This document shows positions 8,123 through 20,024 of a stretch of 64,000 bases of DNA, piece by piece. The translations under genes were made by a program, and so were the position numbers. Source of the DNA: Synechococcus sp. 8F6 (GTDB taxonomy: Bacteria > Cyanobacteriota > Cyanobacteriia > PCC-6307 > Cyanobiaceae); assembly GCF_002252665.1 (NCBI RefSeq), contig NZ_NQKZ01000001.1, positions 186,001-250,000 on the forward strand. The letters run 5' to 3'. Every line of letters starts with the position of its first letter. Position 1 is the first letter of the stretch. The notes below the pieces were generated by a model. That model saw only the letters and a list, made by a program, of their open reading frames with translations. It searched no databases and was not told the origin of the DNA.

Positions 8123-10909
8123 ATGCTCAAGCTCCTGCTGGGTGACCCCAATGCCCGCAAGCTGAAGCGCTACCAGCCGATCGTTTCTGATATCAACCTG
8201 TTGGAAGAGGAGATCGCCCCCCTCTCCGACGACGAGCTGCGCGGCCTCACCGGCGAATTCCGTCAGAAGCTGGAGCAGGTGGCCGGCAACGCCGCCAAGG
8301 AGCGCGCCCTGCTCGATGAGCTGCTGCCCCAAGCCTTCGCCGTGGTGCGCGAAGCGGGCAAGCGGGTGCTGGGCATGCGCCACTTCGATGTGCAGCTGAT
8401 CGGCGGCATGGTGCTGCACGACGGCCAGATCGCCGAGATGAAAACCGGCGAGGGCAAAACTCTCGTGGCCACCCTGCCGGCCTACCTCAACGCCCTCACC
8501 GGCCGCGGCGTGCACGTGGTGACGGTGAACGACTACCTGGCCCGGCGCGACGCCGAGTGGATGGGCCAAGTGCACCGCTTCCTCGGGCTCTCGGTGGGCC
8601 TGATCCAGCAGGAGATGGACCCGGCCACCCGCCGCGCCAACTACGCCTGCGACATCACCTACGCCACCAACAGCGAGCTGGGTTTCGACTACCTGCGCGA
8701 CAACATGGCGAGCGATATCGCCGAGGTGGTGCAGCGCGCGCCCAACTTCTGCGTGATCGACGAAGTTGACTCGATCCTGGTGGATGAGGCCCGCACACCG
8801 CTGATCATCTCCGGCCAGATCGAGCGCCCCCAGGAGAAATACCGCCGCGCCGCCGAGGTGGCCGAGGCCCTCGAGCGCGCCGCCGAGATGGGCAAAGACG
8901 GCATCGATCCTGAGGGCGACTACGAAGTCGACGAGAAGCAGCGCAACGTCACCCTCACCGACGAGGGCTATGCCAAGGCCGAGGCGATGCTGGGCGTGAG
9001 CGATCTGTTCAACCCCGACGATCCCTGGGCCCACTTCATCACCAACGCCCTCAAGGCCAAGGAGCTGTTCACCAAAGACGTCAACTACATCGTGCGCAGC
9101 GGCGATGCGGTGATCGTCGATGAGTTCACCGGCCGGGTGATGCCGGGCCGCCGCTGGAGCGATGGCCTGCACCAGGCGATCGAGGCCAAGGAGCAGCTGG
9201 AGATCCAGCCCGAAACCCAAACCCTCGCCTCGATCACCTATCAGAACTTCTTCCTGCTCTACCCGCGCCTGGCCGGCATGACCGGTACCGCCAAAACCGA
9301 GGAGGTGGAATTCGAGAAGACTTACAAGCTCGAAGTCACGATTGTGCCTACCAACCGGGTGCGCTCCCGCTCCGACTGGACCGATCAGGTGTACAAAACC
9401 GAAACGGCCAAGTGGCGCGCCGTCGCCCTGGAAACCGCTGAGGTGCACCAGAGCGGCCGGCCGGTGCTGGTGGGCACCACCAGCGTGGAGAAATCGGAGT
9501 TGCTCAGTGCTCTACTGGCCGAGCAGGAGATTCCCCACAACCTGCTCAACGCCAAGCCGGAAAACGTGGAGCGGGAGGCCGAGATCGTGGCCCAGGCGGG
9601 CCGCGCCGGGGCCGTCACCATCGCCACCAACATGGCGGGCCGCGGCACCGACATCATCCTCGGCGGCAACAGCGACTACATGGCGCGCCTCAAGCTGCGC
9701 GAGATCCTGCTGCCCAAGCTGGTGCGGCCCGAAAACGAGCACCGACCGATTCCCTCCGCCAAGGCCAGCCGCGACGCCCGGGCTCTCGGCAGCCTCTACC
9801 CCTGCACCCTCACTGAGGGGACCGACCAGGCGTTGGTCAGCCTCGCCAAAGCCCTCGTGGCGGCCTGGGGCGACCGCAGCCTCACCCTGCTGGAGCTCGA
9901 CGATCGCATCGCCCAGGCGGCCGAAAAAGCCCCCACCGACGACCCCCAGATTCAGGCCCTGCGCGACTGCATCGCCCAGGTGAAGGACGAATACGACGCC
10001 GTGGTGAAGCAAAACGAGCAGCAGGTGCGCGAGGCCGGTGGCCTGCACGTGATCGGCACCGAGCGCCACGAATCCCGCCGCGTCGACAACCAGCTGCGCG
10101 GCCGCGCCGGCCGCCAGGGCGACCCTGGCTCCACCCGCTTCTTCCTGTCGCTGGAAGACAACCTGCTGCGCATCTTCGGTGGCGATCGCGTGGCCGGATT
10201 GATGAATGCCTTCCGGGTGGAGGAGGACATGCCGATCGAATCCGGCATGCTCACCCGCTCGCTGGAGGGGGCTCAGAAGAAGGTGGAAACGTACTACTAC
10301 GACATCCGCAAGCAGGTGTTCGAATACGACGAGGTGATGAACAACCAGCGCAAGGCCGTCTACACCGAGCGGCGGCGCGTGCTCGAGGGCCGCGAGCTCA
10401 AGGCCCAGGTGATCGGCTATGGCGAGCGCACGGTGGACGACATCGTGGAGGCCTACGTGAATCCTGAGCTGCCGCCCGAGGAGTGGGACCTCACTCGGTT
10501 GGTGGACAAAACCAAGGAGTTCATCTACCTGCTGGAAGACCTCACCCCGGATCAGTTCCAGGGCCTGGGGGTGGATGAGCTCAAGGCCTTCCTGCAGGAG
10601 CAGCTCCGCAACGCCTACGACATCAAGGAGGGCCAGATCGAGCAGCAGCGCCCCGGGCTGATGCGCGAGGCCGAGCGCTATTTCATTCTCCAGCAGATCG
10701 ACACCCTCTGGCGCGAGCATCTGCAGGCGATGGATGCTCTGCGCGAATCGGTGGGCCTGCGCGGCTACGGCCAGAAGGACCCCCTGATCGAATACAAAAA
10801 CGAGGGCTACGACATGTTCCTCGAGATGATGACCCAGATGCGCCGCAACGTGATCTACTCGATGTTCATGTTCCAGCCGGCGCCGGCTCCTCAAGGGGCA
10901 ACGGCCTGA
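8123..10909 (+). CDS. secA: Preprotein translocase ATPase SecA
   Basis: Motor of the Sec export pathway at the plasma and thylakoid membranes. The 928-residue protein starts at ATG 8123 ([19 protein letters not shown]), preferred over a TTG six codons upstream. It has Walker A in [14 protein letters not shown], the DEAD-like [30 protein letters not shown], the second-half motifs [14 protein letters not shown] and [17 protein letters not shown], and the C-terminal scaffold. The end ([12 protein letters not shown]) shows no CxCxnCH zinc motif, so a SecB-type tail is absent. It lies 33 bp after rfbB. Confidence 0.97.
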   Translation: MLKLLLGDPNARKLKRYQPIVSDINLLEEEIAPLSDDELRGLTGEFRQKLEQVAGNAAKERALLDELLPQAFAVVREAGKRVLGMRHFDVQLIGGMVLHDGQIAEMKTGEGKTLVATLPAYLNALTGRGVHVVTVNDYLARRDAEWMGQVHRFLGLSVGLIQQEMDPATRRANYACDITYATNSELGFDYLRDNMASDIAEVVQRAPNFCVIDEVDSILVDEARTPLIISGQIERPQEKYRRAAEVAEALERAAEMGKDGIDPEGDYEVDEKQRNVTLTDEGYAKAEAMLGVSDLFNPDDPWAHFITNALKAKELFTKDVNYIVRSGDAVIVDEFTGRVMPGRRWSDGLHQAIEAKEQLEIQPETQTLASITYQNFFLLYPRLAGMTGTAKTEEVEFEKTYKLEVTIVPTNRVRSRSDWTDQVYKTETAKWRAVALETAEVHQSGRPVLVGTTSVEKSELLSALLAEQEIPHNLLNAKPENVEREAEIVAQAGRAGAVTIATNMAGRGTDIILGGNSDYMARLKLREILLPKLVRPENEHRPIPSAKASRDARALGSLYPCTLTEGTDQALVSLAKALVAAWGDRSLTLLELDDRIAQAAEKAPTDDPQIQALRDCIAQVKDEYDAVVKQNEQQVREAGGLHVIGTERHESRRVDNQLRGRAGRQGDPGSTRFFLSLEDNLLRIFGGDRVAGLMNAFRVEEDMPIESGMLTRSLEGAQKKVETYYYDIRKQVFEYDEVMNNQRKAVYTERRRVLEGRELKAQVIGYGERTVDDIVEAYVNPELPPEEWDLTRLVDKTKEFIYLLEDLTPDQFQGLGVDELKAFLQEQLRNAYDIKEGQIEQQRPGLMREAERYFILQQIDTLWREHLQAMDALRESVGLRGYGQKDPLIEYKNEGYDMFLEMMTQMRRNVIYSMFMFQPAPAPQGATA

Positions 10910-10925
10910 GGTCAGCTCTGGGCCC

Positions 10926-11684
10926 TCAGCTCGTAATCCCGGGGTTATCGCCTAGGAATTCCAGGATTTCGCGATCCTTGAGGTTCTGGGCGGCGCCGGC
11001 GCAGGGCTCCAACAGGGGCCGACCAGCGGCGAGCTCCCGTAGGCAGCCCTGAGTGCGGGCCAGCTCCGTTTCCAGGGCATCGATGCGCTCCATCAGGTTG
11101 CGGATCACGCGGGCTTCGGCATCGGGCAGAGCGGAGTGGGCCAGGGGATCGATGCGCACGCCACTTTGGTGGATCACCCGGCCAGGGATGCCAACCACCG
11201 TGCTGTCGGCTGCCACATCGCGCAGCAGCACCGAGCCGGCGCCGATGCGGGTGTTGGCGCCCACGGTGATCGCCCCGAGCACCTTGGCGCCAGCGCCCAC
11301 CACCACGTTCTTCCGCAGGGTGGGGTGGCGTTTGCCGTGGGCCTTGCCGGTGCCCCCCAGGGTGACGCCCTGATACAGCAGGCAGCGGTCGCCAATCACG
11401 GCCGTTTCGCCGATCACCACGCCCATGCCGTGGTCGATGAACACACCATGGCCGATGCGCGCCCCCGGGTGGATCTCGACGCCGGTGAGTAATCGTCCCA
11501 GCTGGCTCAGCACCCTCGCCATGAGCGGCAGCAAAGGCAGCCGCTGGCTCCACAGCCAATGGCTGAAACGGTGCAGCGTCAGGGCATGCAGGCCCGGATA
11601 GCAGAGCAGGATCTCCAGCGTGCCGCGGGCCGCCGGATCGCGCTGTTTGATGATCGCCAGGTCGGCCTGCAGTGCCTTGAGCAT
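10926..11684 (-). CDS. cysE: Serine O-acetyltransferase
   Basis: Makes O-acetylserine from serine and acetyl-CoA, the precursor used by cysteine synthase (cysK, present at 36.6 kb). The protein has the CysE helical N-terminus, HRFSHWLW, and a left-handed beta-helix of hexapeptide repeats: [32 protein letters not shown] and [19 protein letters not shown] prefer ATG at 11684 ([20 protein letters not shown], 252 residues) to the ATG at 11735, whose extra residues are unlike the family. It is convergent with secA and divergent from the tRNA-Gly gene. Confidence 0.93.
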   Translation of the reverse strand: MLKALQADLAIIKQRDPAARGTLEILLCYPGLHALTLHRFSHWLWSQRLPLLPLMARVLSQLGRLLTGVEIHPGARIGHGVFIDHGMGVVIGETAVIGDRCLLYQGVTLGGTGKAHGKRHPTLRKNVVVGAGAKVLGAITVGANTRIGAGSVLLRDVAADSTVVGIPGRVIHQSGVRIDPLAHSALPDAEARVIRNLMERIDALETELARTQGCLRELAAGRPLLEPCAGAAQNLKDREILEFLGDNPGITS

Positions 11685-11767
11685 GGAGCCATCCTGCCGG
11701 AGCTTGTGGGGTTTGACCGAGGGGCCCCCCGTCATGCATGATCCTCAAGTCGACGCGCTCGACGCCC

Positions 11768-11839
11768 GCGGATGTAGCTCAGTGGTAGAGCATCTCCTTG
11801 CCAAGGAGAGGGTCGAGAGTTCGAATCTCTTCATCCGCT
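11768..11839 (+). tRNA. tRNA-Gly (anticodon GCC)
   Basis: A complete cloverleaf: acceptor GCGGATG pairing with CATCCGC, D-arm with GTAGCTCAGTGGTAGAGC, anticodon stem CTCCT/AGGAG around TTGCCAA with GCC at 11800-11802, and the T-arm GAGAGTTCGAATCTC. The discriminator base is T, as usual for bacterial tRNA-Gly. CCA is not encoded. Confidence 0.96.
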
Positions 11840-11863
11840 TGAAATGGCCCTTCAGCCTCTAAA

Positions 11864-12889
11864 TCAGGCAGGTAGGAGCCCAATTTCTTTGCGCAGGCCG
11901 TCGATGGTGGCGGCCCCCAGGTAGCTCTGGGCGCAGTGCACCACCGGCATCCGCATCAGCTGGGAGCGGTTCTGGCGCAGGCTCTGCTCCACCAGCGGCA
12001 GGCTCGGGCGGTCGCAGAGCACGTGACTGGCGGCCCGGAGCAGGGCCAGCAGGCGGCTGCCGGTGTCGGGGTTGGCGGTCATCACCAGCAGCTCGTTGCC
12101 GCGCATGCTGTGGAGGATCACCTCAGCGGCCCGCAGGATGCCCGGGCTGATGCTCACCAGGCCCACGCAGCTGCCCTGACGCAGCTCTTTGAGCAGGTCG
12201 AGCTCGTGGCGGAAATCGTTGAGGTCCACCGCCACCGCGCGCACGCCGTGGAGCTTGGCGATCTCCTCCACCGGCTGCAGGAAGTAGCGGCTGGTCACCA
12301 CCGTGCCGTTGTTGGATTCGGTGAGCACCGCCGCCAGCTCCTCCATTGGCACCACCTCCACCGGCACCTGCAGATTGGGGGTGAGCTCCTCGGCGATCAG
12401 GTGGGAGGCGCCGAGGTCTTCCCGCGGGGTGCTGACCAGCACCCGGGCGCCGCAGCGCAGCCGCCAGTCGATCTCGCGGGTGAGCAGATCGCGGCTCTGC
12501 TGCAGGGTGCAGCCGGCATTCAGCAGCCCATCCACGCTCTCGCGCACCTGGCGGTCAATGTCGGGCAGCGAGCGGCCGCGGGGCCCCGGTGGCGGCTTGA
12601 TCTCCTTGGGCTTCTGCTGGTCGCGCACGTAGATGCCCGAACCGGCCATCGCCTCCACGACGCCGTCGGTTTCCAGCTGCCGGTACACCTTGCTGATCGT
12701 GTTGCGGTGCAGGCCGGTTTGCATGGCCAGCTGCCGGGTGCTGGGCAATCGGTGCCCCGGCGGGTAGTGACGGGCCGCAATGGCAAAGCAGATCTGGTTG
12801 TAGAGCTGCGTGGAGGCCGGAATGTCGCTTTCCTGCTGAATGTGGAATCGCACGCCGGGGTTTGGGCCAATTGGGCTGGTGGCCACCAT
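11864..12889 (-). CDS. plmA: GntR-family transcriptional regulator, PlmA type
   Basis: The protein has an N-terminal winged helix (residues about 20-90: ASTQLYNQICFAIAARHYPPG, then RLPSTRQLAMQTGLHRNTISKVY) followed by a domain of about 240 residues that is not an aminotransferase and fits the cyanobacterial PlmA family. PlmA binds the PII-PipX complex and links nitrogen status to gene control in other cyanobacteria. Start is uncertain: ATG 12889 (MVATSPIGPNPGV) gives 341 residues, ATG 12928 gives 354. A repeat copy lies in the intergenic space on its 5' side. Confidence 0.8.
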   Translation of the reverse strand: MVATSPIGPNPGVRFHIQQESDIPASTQLYNQICFAIAARHYPPGHRLPSTRQLAMQTGLHRNTISKVYRQLETDGVVEAMAGSGIYVRDQQKPKEIKPPPGPRGRSLPDIDRQVRESVDGLLNAGCTLQQSRDLLTREIDWRLRCGARVLVSTPREDLGASHLIAEELTPNLQVPVEVVPMEELAAVLTESNNGTVVTSRYFLQPVEEIAKLHGVRAVAVDLNDFRHELDLLKELRQGSCVGLVSISPGILRAAEVILHSMRGNELLVMTANPDTGSRLLALLRAASHVLCDRPSLPLVEQSLRQNRSQLMRMPVVHCAQSYLGAATIDGLRKEIGLLPA

Positions 12890-12985
12890 AAGGAGCATCT
12901 GCTCTGGGGACAATCCCCCCGTTGGCATACGCGCGTGTGCCGGTTGGGCCTGGCTTGCGTGGGGTGAGGGGGTGTGAGTTGGCGA

Positions 12986-13026
12986 CCCTCCTCAATTCTG
13001 TACAGCCTGTACGAAACTCTGGACAC
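12986..13026. repeat. Palindromic CTGTACAG repeat, copy 2 (degenerate right arm)
   Basis: The intact left arm CTCAATTCTGTACAG is followed by C and CTGTAC, then the right arm diverges. It is the only copy between divergently transcribed genes (plmA and the dienelactone hydrolase), ending about 46 bp before the hydrolase ATG. Confidence 0.8.
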
Positions 13027-13072
13027 AGCCACAACAACACTTGCCAGCCCAGCAATCACCGACACCCCCCCC

Positions 13073-13807
13073 ATGAACCAGTCCCCCGTTCCCGTGCAGG
13101 CCGGCTGGCAACTGCTCTCGCCCCAGTTGCGCGGCTGGTGGGCGTGGCCGGCGGACCGGGTGCCACGGGCGGCGGTGCTGGTGCTGCCGGAGGTGTTTGG
13201 GGTGAATGGCTGGGTGCGCAGCGTGGCGGAGCGGCTCGCGGGCCACGGCTACGCGGCGCTGGCGCTGCCGATCTTTTCGCGCACCGCCCCCGATCTGGAT
13301 GTGGGCTACGACGCCGCAGGCCTGGAGGAGGGCCGCCGCCACCGCGATCAGCTCACCGCCGCCGAGTTTCTCGACGACGCCCGCACCGCCATCGCCTGGC
13401 TCCAGGTGCAGCCGGGTCTGGAGCAGCGCCCGGTGGGCTGCGTGGGCTTCTGCTTTGGCGGGCACCTCGCCCTGCTGGCGGCCAGCCTGCCTGAGGTGGC
13501 CGCCACCTGCGATTTCTATGGCGCCCGCGTGTCCACCGATCGCCCCGGTGGCGGGCCGCCCACCCTCGCGGTGATGCCGCAGATCAGCGGCAAGCTGCTG
13601 TGCTTCTGCGGCGACCACGACCCGCTGATGCCCCCCGAGGAGCTGGCCGCCATCGAGGCCGCCCTCGCGGCCAACGGCCAGCCGCCCCTGATCGTGGCCG
13701 CCGGGGCCGGCCATGGCTTCATGTGCGAAGCCCGTGCCGATTCCCACCCCGCGGCGGCGGCCGAGGGGTGGAGCCAGATGCTGGCGTTGTTTGAGGAGCG
13801 GCTCTAG
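13073..13807 (+). CDS. Dienelactone hydrolase family protein
   Basis: An alpha/beta-hydrolase of 244 residues with the complete Cys-Asp-His triad of this family: the nucleophile elbow GCVGFCFGGHLALL (Cys), FCGDHDPLMPPEE (Asp) and AAGAGHGFMCEA (His). The N-terminal part AAVLVLPEVFGVNGWVRSVAERLA is also typical. The natural substrate in cyanobacteria is not known, and no aromatic-degradation genes are nearby. ATG at 13073 (MNQSPVPVQAG) is the first Met after the repeat; the frame upstream reads through the repeat and is unlikely to be coding. Confidence 0.88.
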   Translation: MNQSPVPVQAGWQLLSPQLRGWWAWPADRVPRAAVLVLPEVFGVNGWVRSVAERLAGHGYAALALPIFSRTAPDLDVGYDAAGLEEGRRHRDQLTAAEFLDDARTAIAWLQVQPGLEQRPVGCVGFCFGGHLALLAASLPEVAATCDFYGARVSTDRPGGGPPTLAVMPQISGKLLCFCGDHDPLMPPEELAAIEAALAANGQPPLIVAAGAGHGFMCEARADSHPAAAAEGWSQMLALFEERL

Positions 13808-13826
13808 CGCGCCGGCTCAGCAGCAG

Positions 13827-14423
13827 TTATTCCGCAGCAGCGCTCGCTGGGGCCTTGCCATTGCCCTTCGGGGCGGCGGCCTTGCGGGGGCTGAGGAACA
13901 TGATCATGTTGCGGCCCTCCCGCTTGGGGGGCTGCTGGATCTCGGCATTGTCTTCCAGGTCTTTGGCCATGCGCATCAGCAGCACCTCGGCCAGGGCGGT
14001 GTGCTGGATCTCGCGGCCGCGGAAGATCACGGTGCACTTCACCTTGTCGCCGTCTTTGAGGAAGCGCTGTGCCTGGCCGATCCGCACCTGGTAGTCGTGC
14101 GAATCGATCTTGTAGCGCATCTTCACCTCTTTGACTTCGGTTTGGTGCGACTTTTTCTTGGCCTCCTTGGCCTTCTTCTCCTGCTCAAACTTGTATTTGC
14201 CGTAGTCCATGATCCGGCACACCGGCGGATCGGCCTTCTCGCTCACCAGCACCAAGTCGAGCTCGCGGTCTTTCGCCACCTCCAGCGCCGCTTCTCGGGT
14301 GATCACCCCCAGTTGACTGCCGTCGGCATCCACCACCCGCAAATTGGGGTAGCTGATGCGGTCGTTGATGTTGGGCAGCTCCCGCACGGGAGCACGGCGG
14401 TCAAAACGGGGACGGGGAGGCAT
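13827..14423 (-). CDS. infC: Translation initiation factor IF-3
   Basis: Binds the 30S subunit and checks start-codon/initiator-tRNA pairing. The 198-residue protein has N-terminal domain landmarks [21 protein letters not shown] and [30 protein letters not shown] (linker), then the C-terminal domain with [27 protein letters not shown]. The start is a normal ATG rather than the rare AUU/AUC used by enterobacterial infC. A charged, Ala/Lys-rich tail follows the C-terminal domain. Confidence 0.96.
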   Translation of the reverse strand: MPPRPRFDRRAPVRELPNINDRISYPNLRVVDADGSQLGVITREAALEVAKDRELDLVLVSEKADPPVCRIMDYGKYKFEQEKKAKEAKKKSHQTEVKEVKMRYKIDSHDYQVRIGQAQRFLKDGDKVKCTVIFRGREIQHTALAEVLLMRMAKDLEDNAEIQQPPKREGRNMIMFLSPRKAAAPKGNGKAPASAAAE

Positions 14424-14458
14424 TCAGGGGTGTGAAGGATCGCGAAATCGCTAACGCT

Positions 14459-15394
14459 TCACCCTAGACCGCGCGCGACCACTTGTAAGGCCTGGCTCAA
14501 TTGTTCTTCAGGGCTGCGGCCCTCCAGCCAGATGGGCGCGTGCCGCCGCCGGAACCAGGTGCGCTGCCGCTTGGAAAACTGGCGGGTGCGCTGCTCGGTG
14601 AGCGCGATGGCGTCGGCTTCGTTGAGCTCACCCGCCAGCTGCTGCCGCGCTTCGGCGTAGCCGATCGTGTCGAGCAGGGGCAGCTCCGCCCCGTAGCGCC
14701 TGATCAGGGCTTCGGTTTCGGCCACCAGCCCTGCCGCAAACAGGGCCCGGGTGCGGGCGGCGATGCGGGCCTTGAGATCCCCTGGATTGAGGCCCAGCTC
14801 CAGCACCCGCCAGGGCGGCGGCGTCGTCCCCTGCTGGCTGGAGAGGGGCCGCCCGGTGGCATACAGCACCTCCAGGGCCCGCTGGGTGCGCACGGCATCG
14901 GCGGCGGCGATGCGGCCGGCGGCGGTGGGGTCGCCCTGGCGCAGGAGCTGGTGGCAAAGGGGCTGGCCGAGGGCCGCCAGTTGGGCCCGCAGCTGGGGCT
15001 GGGGCGGCACCGCCGGCGGCTCCATGCCTTGGGTGATCGCCTGCAGGTAGAGGCCGCTGCCGCCCGCCAACAGCGCCACAGGTGGCCCGTTGACGCGTGG
15101 GCGGCCCAGCTCGGCATTGAGTTGGGCTTCGGCGATGGCGCGGAATTCCTGCAAGTTGATCGGTTGATCCGGATCGCGCAGATCCAGCAGCTCATGGCGG
15201 GCCTGGGCCTGCTGGGCGGCCGTGGGCTTGGCGGTGCCCACATCCATGTGGCGGTAGAGCTGGCGCGAATCCACGTTCAACACCGCCAGATCCAGGGCGC
15301 GGGCCAGGCCGATCGCCAGGTCGGTTTTGCCGCTGGCGGTGGGGCCCAGCAACACGATCACCAGTGGCTGGCTGGGCGGCTGAGTGGGGCTCAT
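14459..15394 (-). CDS. miaA: tRNA dimethylallyltransferase
   Basis: Adds a dimethylallyl group to A37 of tRNAs reading UNN codons. The 311-residue protein has the P-loop [33 protein letters not shown] (substrate binding), [21 protein letters not shown] and the C-terminal KRQRTWFRR element. It lies 35 bp downstream of the gyrB-miaA divergent region and upstream of infC on the same strand, so miaA and infC may be co-transcribed. Confidence 0.95.
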   Translation of the reverse strand: MSPTQPPSQPLVIVLLGPTASGKTDLAIGLARALDLAVLNVDSRQLYRHMDVGTAKPTAAQQAQARHELLDLRDPDQPINLQEFRAIAEAQLNAELGRPRVNGPPVALLAGGSGLYLQAITQGMEPPAVPPQPQLRAQLAALGQPLCHQLLRQGDPTAAGRIAAADAVRTQRALEVLYATGRPLSSQQGTTPPPWRVLELGLNPGDLKARIAARTRALFAAGLVAETEALIRRYGAELPLLDTIGYAEARQQLAGELNEADAIALTEQRTRQFSKRQRTWFRRRHAPIWLEGRSPEEQLSQALQVVARGLG

Positions 15395-15453
15395 GGGTCC
15401 ACCTTGCCAGGGGGTGCCCCGCCGGGTTGGCGGTGGTAAATTGCCTTATGTGA

Positions 15454-17505
<2,052 letters not shown>

Positions 17506-17518
17506 TGCTGCTTTCCGC

Positions 17519-17827
17519 ATGAGGCAGTCACCTGCAGCCTGGCGCTGGGCGGCCCTGCTCGGTTTTGCCTTGATCACTCCGGTGGCGCTGCCGGCAGGCG
17601 GGGCTGATCGCCGCTCGCCCGAGGTGCGGCGGCGCACCATGGGCGATCCCCTGCTGTCCACGGGGGCGATGGCACTGCGCGTCGCCCCTGAGCAGCAGGC
17701 GCCGGCTCTTCAGGGTCTGTCAGCCGATCAGCCGCTGCGGGTTGTGCGCAGCTGGCGGGGTGGATCTGGCCAGCGTTGGTTGCAGGTGCAGGCCGGCGAT
17801 CGCCGTGGCTGGCTGGCGGCCGGCTGA
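17519..17827 (+). CDS. Small exported SH3-like protein
   Basis: A 102-residue protein with a likely signal peptide (WRWAALLGFALITPVALPAG, cut around residues 26-28). The rest reads as one bacterial SH3-like domain: MALRVAPEQQAPALQGLSA, LRVVRSWRGG, QRWLQVQAGDRRGWLAAG. Such domains usually bind peptidoglycan or proteins outside the membrane. It begins 13 bp after gyrB and may be co-transcribed, though no functional link is apparent. No gene name is justified. Confidence 0.7.
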   Translation: MRQSPAAWRWAALLGFALITPVALPAGGADRRSPEVRRRTMGDPLLSTGAMALRVAPEQQAPALQGLSADQPLRVVRSWRGGSGQRWLQVQAGDRRGWLAAG

Positions 17828-17929
17828 TCCTCCCGGGCGGAATGCTGGCTGGTGGGGTGACAGGCCCTCTTTTCGTGTCGCCGCTGCACTTCGGCGCTGC
17901 TCGACTGGCGGAGCCGTTCCCCACGGGAG

Positions 17930-17970
17930 CTCTCCCTAATTCTGTACAGCCTGTACAGAATTAGGGAGAG
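17930..17970. repeat. Palindromic CTGTACAG repeat, copy 3 (perfect)
   Basis: The best copy: two perfectly complementary 20-base arms (17930-17949 and 17951-17970) around a single C. The outer stem is CTCTCCCTA with TAGGGAGAG. No T-run follows on either strand, so it is not a standard intrinsic terminator. It lies between the convergent SH3-like and glutathione peroxidase genes. The remaining non-coding sequence between 17828 and 18031 shows nothing else. Confidence 0.9.
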
Positions 17971-18031
17971 GCTTGAAGGAGGCCCCTCAACCTGCAGCGC
18001 CGCCCGTGCAGCGAATAGGTTCAGGCCGCGG

Positions 18032-18499
18032 CTAAGGTAAGGCCGCTTCGATTGCGCTCTTCAGCTCAGCCGAATCGGGCTCCACGTTGCTCTTGAAGCG
18101 CGCCAGCACCGTGCCGTCTTTGCCGATCAGGAACTTCTCGAAGTTCCAGGCCACGGGGCCGGCCGGCTCAGCCTGGCTGAGGGTTGTGTAGGGCTCCTCG
18201 GCCATGGTCACCTTGTCGAGCAGGGTGAAGCTGGCGCCGTAGGTGGTGGAGCAGAACTGCTGGATCTCCGGCAGGCTGCCGGGTTCCTGGGCGCCGAAGT
18301 CGTTGCAGGGGAAGCCGAGCACCGCCAGGCCCTGGGGGCCGTAGGTGTCCTGGAGCGCCTGCAGGCCGGCGTACTGGCGGGTGAAGCCGCAGCGGCTGGC
18401 CACGTTTACAACCAGCAGCACGTTGCCGGCCCAATCGCCCAGGCTGCGTGCGCCGCCTTGGGCATCGCGCACGGTCACGGTGCTGACAGAGATAGCCAT
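18032..18499 (-). CDS. Glutathione peroxidase family protein
   Basis: A thioredoxin-fold peroxidase of 155 residues reducing hydroperoxides, in most bacteria with thioredoxin or NADPH. The catalytic residue is Cys37 in NVASRCGFT (not selenocysteine); the second motif is GFPCNDFGAQEPG and the third WNFEKFLI with the conserved Trp. The usual GFPCNQFG reads GFPCNDFG here, so the Gln of the Cys-Gln-Trp triad, if it is the later one in GAQEPG, is retained. ATG at 18499 (MAISVSTVTVRDAQGG) was chosen; the longer frame upstream overlaps mgtE's promoter region. It is divergent from mgtE. Confidence 0.9.
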   Translation of the reverse strand: MAISVSTVTVRDAQGGARSLGDWAGNVLLVVNVASRCGFTRQYAGLQALQDTYGPQGLAVLGFPCNDFGAQEPGSLPEIQQFCSTTYGASFTLLDKVTMAEEPYTTLSQAEPAGPVAWNFEKFLIGKDGTVLARFKSNVEPDSAELKSAIEAALP

Positions 18500-18569
18500 G
18501 GGTGCGGGAATCAACAAGTGACTGGACCCTAGCGGCCCATAAACTCGAGATTGAGGCGTCGCGGGGGCC

Positions 18570-19952
18570 ATGAGCGAAGCCAACGGCGTCCAGGTGGCCG
18601 AGGTGGTGGCACAGCAGCTGGAAACCCTGCTGGAGGCCGGCAACTACGACGGCGCCAAGCTGCTGCTTGGGCCCGTGCAAGAGGTGGATGCGGCCGAAGC
18701 GATCGGCAGTTTGCCGCGCACCCTGCAGGCCCTGGCCTTCCGCTTGCTGCCCAAGGACGAAGCCATCGCGGTGTACGAGTACCTCGATGCCGCGGTGCAA
18801 CAAACCCTGCTGGAGCGGCTGCGCTCCGGCGAGGTGCTGGAGCTGGTGGAGGAGATGTCGCCTGACGACCGGGTGCGGCTGTTTGACGAGCTGCCCGCCA
18901 AGGTGGTGCGGCGCCTGCTGGCCGAACTCAGCCCGGCGGAGCGGCGGGTGACAGCCCAACTTCTTGGCTATGAGGCGGAGACGGCGGGTCGGTTGATGAC
19001 CACCGAATTCGTCGACCTCAAGGAGTTTCACAGCGCCGCCCAGGCGCTGGAGATCGTGCGCCGCCGCGCCCGCGACACCGAAACCGTTTATTCCCTCTAC
19101 GTCACCGACGGCTCCCGCCACCTCACGGGCATCCTGTCGCTGCGGGATCTGGTGGTGGCCGATCCGGAGGCGCGCATCGGTGATGTGATGACCCGCGAGG
19201 TGGTGAGCGTGGGCACCGACACCGACCAGGAGGAGGTGGCGCGGGCGATTCAGCGCTACGACTTTCTGGCGATTCCGGTGGTGGACAGGGAGCAGCGGCT
19301 GGTGGGGATCGTCACGGTGGACGACGTGATCGACGTGATCGAGCAGGAGGCCACCCGCGACCTCTACGCCGCCGGTGCGGTGCAGGCCGGCGATGAAGAC
19401 GACTACTTCCAGAGCAGCCTGTTCACAGTCGCCCGCCGCCGCGTGGTGTGGCTGCTGGTGCTGCTGGTGGCCAACAGCGGCACCGCGGCCGTGATCGCCT
19501 CAAAGGATGCGGTGCTCCAGCAGGTGGTGGTGCTGGCGGCGTTCATTCCGCTGCTGATCGGCACCGGCGGCAACGTGGGCGCCCAGAGCTCCACGGTGGT
19601 GATCCGCGGCCTCAGCACCCAGCGGCTGCAGGCGATCGGGGCGGGCCGAGCGGTGGCGCGGGAAGCCCTGGCCGGGCTGCTGCTCGGGCTGCTGCTGGCG
19701 GCGGCGGTGGTGCCCTGGGCCTGGCTGGTGGGCGGCAACGTCACCGTGGCGATCTCGGCTGGCTTCAGCTTGGTGGTGATCAGCACCCTGGCAGCCACGG
19801 CCGGTTCGGTGTTGCCACTGCTGTTCGCCCGGCTGGGACTGGATCCGGCGCTGATGTCGGCGCCTTTCATCACCACCGTGGTGGACGTGGCCGGGGTGTT
19901 CATCTACCTGCAGACCGCCTCCTGGCTGCTGCAGCGGGCCCCAACTGGCTGA
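18570..19952 (+). CDS. mgtE: Magnesium transporter MgtE
   Basis: A Mg2+ channel of 460 residues. The cytosolic N domain (about 1-125) is rich in ELLEEMSPDDRVRLFDELPAK-type repeats and is followed by two CBS domains (about 130-255: DTETVYSLYVTDG and DFLAIPVVDREQRLVGIVTVDDVIDVIEQE). Five transmembrane helices form the C-terminal pore, including GTGGNVGAQSSTVVIRGL, which bears the pore signature. The N and CBS domains close the channel at high internal Mg2+. No M-box or other riboswitch is visible in the short upstream gap. Confidence 0.95.
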   Translation: MSEANGVQVAEVVAQQLETLLEAGNYDGAKLLLGPVQEVDAAEAIGSLPRTLQALAFRLLPKDEAIAVYEYLDAAVQQTLLERLRSGEVLELVEEMSPDDRVRLFDELPAKVVRRLLAELSPAERRVTAQLLGYEAETAGRLMTTEFVDLKEFHSAAQALEIVRRRARDTETVYSLYVTDGSRHLTGILSLRDLVVADPEARIGDVMTREVVSVGTDTDQEEVARAIQRYDFLAIPVVDREQRLVGIVTVDDVIDVIEQEATRDLYAAGAVQAGDEDDYFQSSLFTVARRRVVWLLVLLVANSGTAAVIASKDAVLQQVVVLAAFIPLLIGTGGNVGAQSSTVVIRGLSTQRLQAIGAGRAVAREALAGLLLGLLLAAAVVPWAWLVGGNVTVAISAGFSLVVISTLAATAGSVLPLLFARLGLDPALMSAPFITTVVDVAGVFIYLQTASWLLQRAPTG

Positions 19953-20024
19953 GTTTTTGGGATTTGTGAGAGGAGTTCACACTTCTTCAGGTTAGGCTTT
20001 ACACATCTTCAAAGCCTTGCCGTC

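Noticed and set aside
10880-10909. Zinc-binding C-terminal tail of SecA
   Set aside because: The protein ends in [12 protein letters not shown] without Cys or His, so no SecB-binding tail is present.
17930-17970. Reading the CTGTACAG repeats as LexA (SOS) boxes
   Set aside because: The two GTAC units are five bases apart, whereas the cyanobacterial LexA box, as I recall it, has GTAC-N4-GTWC spacing. Most copies also lie at gene ends between convergent genes, not in promoters.
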